Origin: Anisus vortex
Lineage: Eukaryota > Mollusca > Gastropoda > Planorbidae
Direction of reading: 5' to 3'
Assembly (NCBI GenBank): GCA_949126835.1
Contig: OX421494.1
Coordinates: 24,458,696-24,522,695 of the forward strand
DNA: 64,000 nucleotides
Made by a program: the position numbers and the translations under genes. Shown in pieces: positions 47,730 through 56,474 of the stretch. The first letter of the stretch is position 1; each line of letters starts with the position of its first letter. The notes beneath the pieces are model-generated. The model was given only the letters and a program-made list of their open reading frames with translations. It was not told the DNA's origin and searched no databases.

Positions 47730-49160
47730 AGCAAAACTGACTTTGATCTCATTCTGGCTCCCCATTGACAATTTATCAACTTCCAGAGATTGTTAATAAG
47801 GCATGGGGTCCCACTATGACAGTGCAGAACATCATCTAAGGATTTGCAAAAGCAGGCATCTATCCTTACAGCCGTGATACTTTCCAAGAAAACGATTTCT
47901 GTCCCTCTTCAGTGACTGATTGAGACAATCCCCTACAACTAGAACCTTCTCGCCAGAAACATCAGCCAGGCCCTTCTCAACAGGACTAACCAGAACTTTC
48001 TCACCAGGACCAACTAGAAGTTTTTCACCAGGACTAACCAGAACTTTTTCACCAGGACCAACCAGAACTTTCTCACCAGAACCAACTAGAACTTTCTCAC
48101 CAGGACCAACTAGAACTTTCTCACCAGGACTAACCAAAACTTTCTCACCAGGACCAACCAGAACTTTCTCACCAGGACCAACCAGAACGTTCTCACCATG
48201 ACTAACTAGAACTTTCTCACCAGGACTAACAAGAACTTTCTCACCAGGACCAACTAGAACTTTCTCACCAGGACTAACCAAAACTTTCTCACCAGGACCA
48301 ACCAGAACGTTCTCACCATGACTAACCAGAAGTTTTTCACCAGGACTAATCAGAACTTTCTCACCAGGACCAATCAGAACTTTTTGACTAGGACCAACCA
48401 GAACTTTCTCACCAGAACCAACTAGAACTTTCTCACCAGGACCAACTAGAACTTTCTCACCAGGACTAACCAAAACTTTCTCACCAGGACCAACCTGAAC
48501 TTTCTCACCAAGACCAACAAGAACGTTCTCACCATGACTAACCAGAACTTTCTCACCACGACTAACCAGAACTTTCTCACCAGGACCAACCAGAACTTTC
48601 TCACCAGGACCAACCAGAACTTTCTAGCCAGGATCAACCAAGCCCTGCTCGCCAGGATCAACCAGAACCTTCTCGCCAGGATCAAACAGGCCTTTCTCAA
48701 GGGCAAGGAACACCGGTGCGGCTTGTAGCAGCAGCTGACTTTTTGCCTGTTTCAATTAAGCCTCACCCCAAAACTCCTCCGCGAAAGTTACCAACACGCG
48801 GGAAAAGGAAGAGGAAAAGCTGCTTTCTGACAGACACGCGAAACTTAGAACTGGACCATTTGGAAAAAAAGCGCAAGAAAAGCGCAAAGCAACCTGGAAA
48901 AAAGACTTCAGTTGTGAATAAGAAAAAGCAAAAAGAAGCACTGCAAAGTCATCAGAGGATGAAGATGAGGAATGGTATTTTCTCATTTGCCTCTTAAAGT
49001 GGTCTCACAGTAAAAAGGAATCCTGAATACAATGTCTGCAGTGCAAAGAATGGTCACTTGAACATTGTATTGGAGACAAATGTGACTTTACACATGCCAC
49101 TACTGTGTATCAAATGACTCTGACTATTTCGAATGATGCTTTTGAATTTGAATCGTTATG
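47730..49160 (+). pseudogene. pogo/jerky-like transposase remnant with C-terminal zinc-finger-like segment
   Basis: The + strand has pieces of a pogo-family transposase in changing frames. First comes a segment with FAKAGIYPYSRDTFQENDF and then PSSVTD, corresponding to the 'GIYPFNRD..F..SYVTD' block after the DDE domain. Next is the 24-bp repeat region reading PELSHQDQ repeatedly. Then comes SIKPHPKTPPRKLPTRGKRK with FLTDT, the conserved 'P.P.A.PRK..RKR..S.ILTDTP' block. Last is a Cys/Trp segment (IQCLQCKEWSLEHC) like the C-terminal zinc-finger end of these proteins. Stops and frameshifts interrupt it, and the DNA-binding and most of the DDE catalytic parts are not found. Confidence 0.8.
47945..48690 (+). 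repeat. 24-bp coding minisatellite inside the transposase remnant, about 30 copies
   Basis: The unit ACCAGGACCAACCAGAACTT plus 4 bases is repeated with scattered substitutions. The length is a multiple of three, so all frames stay open over long stretches and give artificial ORFs on both strands. In the transposase frame it reads QPELSHQD, with CTAA variants creating stops. Confidence 0.95.
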
Positions 49161-49633
49161 AAACCTCAAGTTAAAGTTACACTTTGTATTCAGTTAAAGT
49201 TTGGTTCATTCATTTTGGGATCAAAACAGTTCTGCATCTAGATCCAACTTGGTTACGTTTTATTTCTTAAATCTATACCGAAATTTGGAACCATAAACAT
49301 AAATAAAGCTTGCCTTGTTCTTTTTGGTATCGAGTGTTTAAACCTTGTTTTAGTGAATTGTTTTGCATGTGGCGGATTTGCCCCTCATGGGCGTATGTGC
49401 CCCACATGTGTGACGAACTTGCCCCACATGTGGGGCACATTCGTCCACACAGAGTGACCTCACATTTTATTTTATTGTATGATTTGGGGCAGAGGTTTCC
49501 CAAAATCCTTCTAGCTTATATTAACTGAATAGTTGGAGAATGATTATGAGAATCTGCAAAGAATTCCATCCAGAAATAAACCCTGAATAGCTAAAAATGC
49601 TAAAAATGGGCGGACTAGCCCCGGTCTCCCCTA

Positions 49634-50860
49634 AGGGAAAGTGGGGGCCACCATTGTGATTGTGGTGATTGAACATAAATGGTCATTTCTTGGGAACTAT
49701 TTGACCAAACTTAATAAATTCGGTACCATTAGAAAGATTATCCATTGCATCTAAAATGATGTAAGAGCCATTTCTGTTGAATAAATAGTTTTAAAGTAAT
49801 TGTATGTTTCTCACGCACACCCAAAAGAGGGAGAGTTGGACATAGCGTGGGGTAAAATGGACCAGTGGGTAGGGAGACATGGTCTTGGTTTGTAAGACCT
49901 TTAGCTTTAGTTTTTTTTTCAATATAAACTTTGATACAATTCAATATAAATATATATTCTACTTATTACACATACATAAGTCATTTTACATATTAAAATT
50001 TTAAAGAAAAATTGATTGAAAATCAAAATAGGAATGCAGTTTCCGAATAAAGCACACAGCTACTTATTCACCTCTTTCTTTATGAGACATTTGTCACATG
50101 TCCTAAAGTCCTAAACTAACAGTTTTAGCTCTATAGAAGCATATTACTATAAACTTATTTTAAATGTTTTCTAGATTTGCTACTGTTTATTGAAACAGGG
50201 CCAACTTAATTCCCTTTCAGTGTAATCAATTGTAGCCTATATAATGCCATCTGTTATAACCTTAGCATTTTATAAAAATGTTAAATGTTAAAAGCTTTTT
50301 ATTTGTTCCAATATGAGACGGAAATGTATATAATATATCTATTATGTAAAATAGCAAATTAAAAAAATCCAATGACAGTGATATAAGATGAGGGAAGAGT
50401 TGGACCATATGCTTTTTTTAAGACCCAACTCTCCTTAAGATAGGCCCTAATATTATTAACTTTATCTTGAAACTTTCTTTTTATATTGTTAATAAAATGC
50501 ATACAGATTTTGAATATTCTTTGACCGCTCTAAGAACTATACAGGTTTAAGCTGTATTCGGTTCGTTATAAGAGCCAAATAATAGGTTTGAATTGGCTAA
50601 AATTTATATTTGATCTGTGTGCTAGAAAAAAAAGGAAACAAATGCGCCAGACATGATTTTATTTAAACTTCTGCGAAAAAAACTATAATCGGAGCTAATA
50701 TTTTTATAAATTCGATTTTTAGTTTCTGAGTAATAAGGTTGATGTAAATGAAGTGCTGCTAATTATCTGATGTCCCCCATCAGTTGGTATACATATTAGT
50801 AGGCCTATACTAATAAGAAATAAGTATCGCAATGACTTTTCAAGGAAGTAGAGGCATATG
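49634..50860. other. No gene seen; possible old transposon debris
   Basis: AT-rich. AGAGTTGGAC motifs at about 49829 and 50397 and CCAACTCTCC at 50425 resemble subterminal repeats of old DNA transposons, but no pair of ends could be defined. Confidence 0.3.
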
Positions 50861-50867
50861 GTCATTG

Positions 50868-50942
50868 GGGCCGGCTGGTCATGTGCACCGGACTGTCAAC
50901 CGACACGTCGCGGGTTCTATTCCTGCCGCTAACCGATCCCTG
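50868..50942 (+). repeat. tRNA-like sequence, probably the head of another SINE family
   Basis: GGGGCCGGCTGGTCATGTGC followed about 25 bp later by CGGGTTCTATTCCTGCC has the spacing of A and B boxes of a tRNA gene. No complete tRNA fold is evident, so a SINE head or tRNA pseudogene is likeliest. Confidence 0.5.
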
Positions 50943-50944
50943 TC

Positions 50945-51483
50945 GTCCTAATATCTACAATTAATAATGATATTTAGATCTCAGTTTTACTGAGATATCC
51001 TTAAATGCGTTTAGGACTGTACACTTTTGGGTTATATAAATACTAACCTTAAGAGGAATAAATACGTGGTAATCATACAGACTGGGTAGTTAATTAATGT
51101 TTAAAGATATACATATAAATTCTTTAGTCATATAATATTTAGATAATTTTCAAATACTTTTTTTTAAGTTTGATCACTTCAAAGTTATAAATTGTAAGCC
51201 ATATTTTTTTGTAAAAGAAAAAAAAACATATTAAAAATATTAGCACAAAATAAACGGGCTAATTATCCCCCTTTAATTAAACAATGTTTCCAGTGAGTTT
51301 CCACATTTGATTCAATGGTGAAATGTGTCATAAACATCGGCTCCAACTTCAACAGTCAGTTTTACTCATTCAGAACTGGAAAATGTAGTTGTTGTTTTTA
51401 TCAATAAAAGACACCTCTCTCGTACCATTGAAAATAGCTCTGTGTGCAAGTTTGGCACGCGTGCCCTTAGTTGCCGATCTCTA
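50945..51483 (-). mobile_element. Broken hAT element related to the one at 27614
   Basis: Reverse-complement similarity to the nested hAT element: shared blocks around TCATACAGACTGGGTAG and ATTCTTTAGTCATATAATAT, and an end GTTTGGCACGCGTGCC followed by GTTGCCGATCTCT, a mutated version of the CAGGGGTCGGCAACC end. The other end and the target duplication are not visible. Confidence 0.75.
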
Positions 51484-51485
51484 AT

Positions 51486-53486
51486 TTAGAGTCTATTGTG
51501 AGATAACCTAAAGATATCACAATTTTCTTCTTTATTTTTCTTTTCTTGTGAGATAGTTTCTTCTTTCTTTTTCTGTGGTGTCATACCCTTTATGACATCA
51601 CCTACAGGATAAAGTTCTTTTTCTTTTCCTGTCTCCACAATAGGACTAGGGTCTGGATTTTCCTTCACAATCAGTTCAGGTCTCACCCTCCCTTTCGCCA
51701 AATCATTTGCTAGGATAACGGATATGCCCTCAACAGGAAGTTTTGATATTACTCCAACTGTCACATATCCTGTCACCAAGTCAGATGTGAGGTATATCCT
51801 ATGTAGAGGTATTTCCTCTTTCCATTCAAAACCTCTCAATAGGACAGTCTGTCCTGTCAATGTATTATCATTCAATGGTAATACATCTTTAAGCAGCAGT
51901 GTTAATGATGCTCCTGTGTCTCGTAATATGTTTACGGACTTCAGTGGTCCTTCCTTTTGTAAGGCCACACAACCTTCACTAATGAACGGTTGAAAACTGC
52001 ACAGGGTCTCTGTGTCAATTTTATTCTTCCCTTGACCATGACTTTCGGGTGTTGTTTCATCTTTCGATGACTTCAGACTCTTCAGACTCTTGTTCGAGTC
52101 AAAAATACTTTGGTCTACTTTTTCGTCTCTGTGGACTTGGACAATTAATCCAATAGTAGCCATTCTGTATTTATAATCAGGATATTTATCCTCATTATCT
52201 TCAGTTGTAGATTTCTCTACCTTCTGACTTTTGCTTTCAGGCAAATCCACCCTCAGTGTTTCTGGTTTAGAATAATCTTTCTTCGAATTCAGTTCGTTTG
52301 TATCTTCGCTTTCTTGTACATTCTGTATTGGTTTATGGCTTGCACACATGACCACTTTGTTAGGTCTTTTGTCTTTCCTTATACTCCAACAGTCTTCGAT
52401 GCTATGTCCTGTTCTTTTACAAAAAGTACATTGGACGTTTTTGTAGACAGGTTTTTTATTAACATCATTTTGTTTCACAAAATGCTCTTTTTCACGATGT
52501 TGTTGTTGTGTGTTTTCTGCTTGCCGTTGTGGCCTATTAACATTCTTTTCACCAGCTGTCCTATGACACAGTGCATACTGTTCAGCTAAATCAGCAGCCT
52601 TATGTGGGTCAGTGATATCACGCTCGGATAAATACATTCTTATATCCGGCCTCACTTTGTTAATAAAATCCTCTAACAGAATGATATCTTTCATTTCTTT
52701 TAATGTGGAGATATTTCTGGATTTTATCCACTGATCCATTAACTTTTCTTCTGCTCTAAGGAAGTCTAAGTGTGTTTGGTAAGGGGACATTGTGTACTGA
52801 CGGAACCTTTTCCGATAACTTTCCGGTATTTGGTTATAGGCTTTAAGTACAGTGTCTTTAATGATTTCATAATCATTTAAATTCTCCTCTTTTAACAATA
52901 GAACACAATCTCTTGCCCTTCCCTGAGTAAAAGCTGTTCTGACTAATATTCCCCATTTATCTTCTGGGAACTTAAAATCTCTGCAAGAAATTTCAAAGGT
53001 CTGGAAGAAATTAGCTATTTCACTTTCTTTATCAATGTAGGTAGGGACTAGCTTTTTCCATCTGGCCATCTCTACATCATTATGAGATTCTTTTTTAGTA
53101 GCTCCTATCTTCGCCAGTTCTATTCTTTCCTGACTTTCTCTTTGACTTTTCTTATCTTCCATCTCACGATCAAGACGTTTTTCTTCTATCTCACGATCAA
53201 AACGTTTTTGTTCCATCTCCATTTCCATCCGTTTCATTTCTAACTGAAATCTAAACTGTTCGGACATAGATTTCGACGTCTGACCTTCAACTTGATATCC
53301 CTCCGCGCTTGATTCTACTTTCAACTTGCCACTCGCAATCAACACATCTTTTATCTGCTGTGTCAACACAGTCCTCGATGGTGTAGTTTCAGTAACTTCT
53401 ATCTTTAAGATCTCAGCGATCTCTTTTAACTTCTTTATTGATAAAGTTTTCAGAACTTCTTCTTCTGGATTTTCAATAAATTCCAT
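51486..53486 (-). CDS. Gag-protease ORF of LTR retrotransposon, second tandem copy, 3'-truncated
   Basis: 666 residues, starting MEFIENPEEEVLKTL like the longer ORF at 59237. It matches that ORF up to residue 655 or so, then leaves it at about 51521 and ends with a short unrelated tail and stop. It keeps the coiled coil, SCAN-like capsid, CCHC knuckle (CTFCKRTGHSIEDC) and protease motif (RDTGAS). The only internal difference I find is a 9-bp tandem duplication giving SLKSLKSS in place of SLKSS. The 3' half and the LTR beyond are missing. The left neighbour is a broken hAT element, so the break could be a deletion or an unequal exchange. Confidence 0.9.
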   Translation of the reverse strand: MEFIENPEEEVLKTLSIKKLKEIAEILKIEVTETTPSRTVLTQQIKDVLIASGKLKVESSAEGYQVEGQTSKSMSEQFRFQLEMKRMEMEMEQKRFDREIEEKRLDREMEDKKSQRESQERIELAKIGATKKESHNDVEMARWKKLVPTYIDKESEIANFFQTFEISCRDFKFPEDKWGILVRTAFTQGRARDCVLLLKEENLNDYEIIKDTVLKAYNQIPESYRKRFRQYTMSPYQTHLDFLRAEEKLMDQWIKSRNISTLKEMKDIILLEDFINKVRPDIRMYLSERDITDPHKAADLAEQYALCHRTAGEKNVNRPQRQAENTQQQHREKEHFVKQNDVNKKPVYKNVQCTFCKRTGHSIEDCWSIRKDKRPNKVVMCASHKPIQNVQESEDTNELNSKKDYSKPETLRVDLPESKSQKVEKSTTEDNEDKYPDYKYRMATIGLIVQVHRDEKVDQSIFDSNKSLKSLKSSKDETTPESHGQGKNKIDTETLCSFQPFISEGCVALQKEGPLKSVNILRDTGASLTLLLKDVLPLNDNTLTGQTVLLRGFEWKEEIPLHRIYLTSDLVTGYVTVGVISKLPVEGISVILANDLAKGRVRPELIVKENPDPSPIVETGKEKELYPVGDVIKGMTPQKKKEETISQEKKNKEENCDIFRLSHNRL

Positions 53487-53631
53487 TCTTTAGTTAAGAG
53501 ATTTATAAAGTGTAAATTTCCAACGTTTTTCCAATCAGAAGAATGAATTCAGCGTTATTAGGCTTGCTCAGTAGGTCACGGCTTCAACACACAACACAAC
53601 ACAACTTGAATATATGCTTCACTATACAACT

Positions 53632-53649
53632 ATCCCGGACGAGCCCCCA
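53632..53649 (-). other. Primer-binding site (tRNA-Pro type) of the truncated copy
   Basis: On the - strand TGGGGGCTCGTCCGGGAT lies 3 bp after the LTR end. This 18-mer is complementary to the 3' end of tRNA-Pro, the same type of site used by gammaretroviruses. Confidence 0.85.
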
Positions 53650-53652
53650 AAT

Positions 53653-54275
53653 TGTTATGGACCTCTTTAGGTTGATTATTATTACGACTCGTTAAATCGG
53701 ATTCAATGAATATAGTTGTATCTTTATTAGAAGTCTCTAGATTCTGCTAATCTGTAGCCCAAGCTAGGGGTTCCTTGACTGACAGGTCTATGCAGCAATG
53801 TAGTTATATTCGTGATAATTATCTTCAACACCTTTCTCAACAATGATAGATCAAACAACTCCAGTTGTTGAATAAACAATTTTATTTAAATTGTAGACTC
53901 AATATAAACGATCAATAAACTTTATCAACTGATGGCAACATAAGTTTCAATACAATGGCATATAATATACAAATAAATATAGCGACTTCACTCGACAAAC
54001 TTCTGAACTGAACTAACTTTAAGGAGGTCGGGACTTAACAAAGAAAACTATCATCGAAGATTCTACAGGGTCTTAATACGCATTTTAACCTCTTTCTCTA
54101 TATAATACTGCGATTCAGTTTTATTCTCCAATTTCCACGGGGTTGGACGAATTATTTTATTTAAACTGCCCTCAGGGCATAAAGGTCAAACCTTGGTCGC
54201 TTTGGACTCTGATACGCACTTGTTAAGAGGTCAATGCCTTACTACGTCATTCATTTATGACCGAGATTCGTAACA
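53653..54275 (-). repeat. LTR, middle copy (3' LTR of one unit and 5' LTR of the next)
   Basis: 623 bp, starting TGTTACGAATC and ending CCATAACA on the - strand, with TG...CA termini. By eye it is identical to the LTR at 59404-60026. A TATATAG motif lies near 54110 (- strand). The purine-rich AGGGTGG just before its start (54276-54285) would be the polypurine tract of the upstream unit. Confidence 0.93.
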
Positions 54276-56474
54276 CGACCACCCTAAAAAGTTTTATAAT
54301 TATTTCTTTTACATTTGAAAAAATGTTAAGTTTAAGGAATAATTATAAAAGAAAATATTCCGGGGAAAACAATACAGTTCAATTGGCGATCCCAATAATT
54401 CAATCGAACTGATAACAATAACATAATAATATATGCAATATAAATTCATCTTATCAAATGGCTTAACTATTGTCATTCAATCATTCAATTTTTAATTCAA
54501 AACAATGGACAATTAAATTGTTTATCTAAATCTTGTATACAAGAAAAATACATAATCATTCTTAATAGATATAATATAATACAAGTTAATAACTTCTATT
54601 ACATGAACATCCCACTGCAATAAAAACTCTCTCGTCCATTTAATTATAAACTAATATCTTTTACAATTTGTATTTATACAACAAAAGAAAAAATCACTTA
54701 ATGTCTATTCAGACACGACTTATTTTTTTCATAAGGAGAAAAAAAAAACAAACGCTCTGATAGAACACATGCTAGGCCTAACTCAGTTACAACACACAAA
54801 AAAAAATACTAGCCCCGACCTAATTTCACTTTACAACAAAAATATTATTGCTCGTGTAGACAGTATTATATTTTTACATGCTGGTAGGCCGACTAACACA
54901 TTAGACAACTGTCTGTGACGCGACCCAAAATGTAGGTCAATTCCGCCTTTCTCTCTCTCTCTCTCTCTCTCTCATTCTCAATTGATTTTAACAATGTTGA
55001 CATCGCTATGCAAATTTACCTCATCACAGCCTAGGTCAAAAAAATATTGCTACGCGATTAAATAGTTATCGTAACTAAATGAGCATTATTTAACATCTAT
55101 CATCTCAAAATCAAATTCATTTATATTATTTTGAGAACATTAAACATAGTCTGTTCACGAATTAAAATAGTTTATAGCAAAAATCATTAAAAATATTTCA
55201 ATTTCTCATTTTACCATGACCTTTCGACGTCATTATTTTCTTTTTTTAAAAAAGAGTTCACATCGTAGCATTCTATCTTTCATGCAGACATGGATTTACT
55301 TGAAACAAATTTGGTTAATTTACTTAATTAACTATCAATTAAAACAAGTTATATTATCTTCATACAATCTTAGTACTACACAGTAAGTACTTATTTTCTT
55401 TAGATTACATTAAATACAATATTATTGAAGTAGAAAAGAGTTAAGCATAGGCTACTATTAATTTTTTTCATAGCGAAATCAATGTAACAATTTATGTACA
55501 AAACAAACTGCTGGTTTGACTGGTGTGGTAAAACATTTCATTTCCAATCTTTTCAGTGGTGTACATTGCTCTTTTCCATTTTCCATAAAGGTTTTATTCA
55601 TAGGTTCTAGGTTCCTGTTACTTTCACAGTGTTCAGGTCTACCCAGTCTTTTGCTTGTCAATACAATTCATTCAATCTATTTTAACTAATACAAAAAAAA
55701 AAATAGATTAGTTTTACAATCTTGACATGAAATCCTTAATTAATAATACATTTGTTGAACATTGGTGTGTCAACATTATAAATTTTCAACCATGAAATTC
55801 TCAATCATTCTGGTTTACAGTGTCAAGTCAGTGGCACATATCCTAAATTTATACAAAACAAGGATAAGTTTTATTTTACATTAGTTTCACTTCTGGTCTG
55901 CTTTTCATGTAACAGTATCCTAAAAAGTGAAAAATCATATATAATACAGTTCTTGGAATTCTTTTTAGTCATAGCTCTGCCTTGCTGCAACTATTTTTAC
56001 CCTACATTATCATACATTCAATGATAATATAATAAATGAATAAATTCACATAGAAGAAATTTGCATCCTGACTCAGTGCAATTATTTCAACAACAGTACA
56101 TGATAAAATAAATTTCCATAGTACAATCATAAAACATTTCTCAATACTTTAGTGATAGAAAAATTCTCTTTTCTCAAAACCATTTACATCTTTTTCAATC
56201 AAATTATCCTCTCTGCCAAATGTTTCAATTATCATTTCCAGAGATTCTCAAACATATCTTATAATCAGTCCACATTTATAATGTCCTCTGATTTAGAAAC
56301 CAATTCTGCGGATAAAACTGATCTTTTTCTCTTATAGCAATTATTTTAAATGCTCAACCTAACAAGTTTGTTTAGAAATATCACACTATAATGATATTTA
56401 CTCTAACAATACTTTTACTCATTCCTTTTTCATCACAAGTAAGGGATTTAGTTTTAAAATAGTAAGTTTGGTAA
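54276..56474 (-). other. Non-coding internal region of the LTR element
   Basis: 2.2 kb of AT-rich DNA between the ORF stop and the 3' LTR, where RT, RNase H, integrase or env would be expected in a complete element. Only small ORFs without family resemblance are present, for example one of 60 codons at 55479-55661 (-). A (CT)n run lies at about 54951-54973. Confidence 0.7.

Larger units (their letters stand above)
47249..49631 (+). mobile_element. pogo-type (Tc1/mariner superfamily) DNA transposon, decayed
   Basis: Inverted ends of 21 bp match perfectly: GGAGACCGGGGCTAGTCCGC at the left, and its reverse complement GCGGACTAGCCCCGGTCTCC at the right. TA dinucleotides flank both ends (47247-47248 and 49632-49633), as expected for this superfamily. 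Inside is a broken transposase on the + strand with an expanded minisatellite. The length, 2,383 bp, fits an autonomous pogo element that has lost its N-terminal coding part. Confidence 0.88.

Noticed and set aside
47832..48473. 213-codon ORF on the - strand (repeating GEKVLVGP) and matching + strand ORFs
   Set aside because: Produced by the 24-bp minisatellite in the pogo element. The transposase blocks on both sides are on the + strand in another frame.
50868..50942. Functional tRNA gene
   Set aside because: A- and B-box-like motifs are present, but I could not form convincing acceptor and anticodon stems.
52314..52589. + strand ORFs of about 90 codons opposite the gag-protease ORFs (also at 51724, 57484 and 58065)
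   Set aside because: They are antisense shadows of the long retroelement ORFs, repeated only because the element is duplicated.
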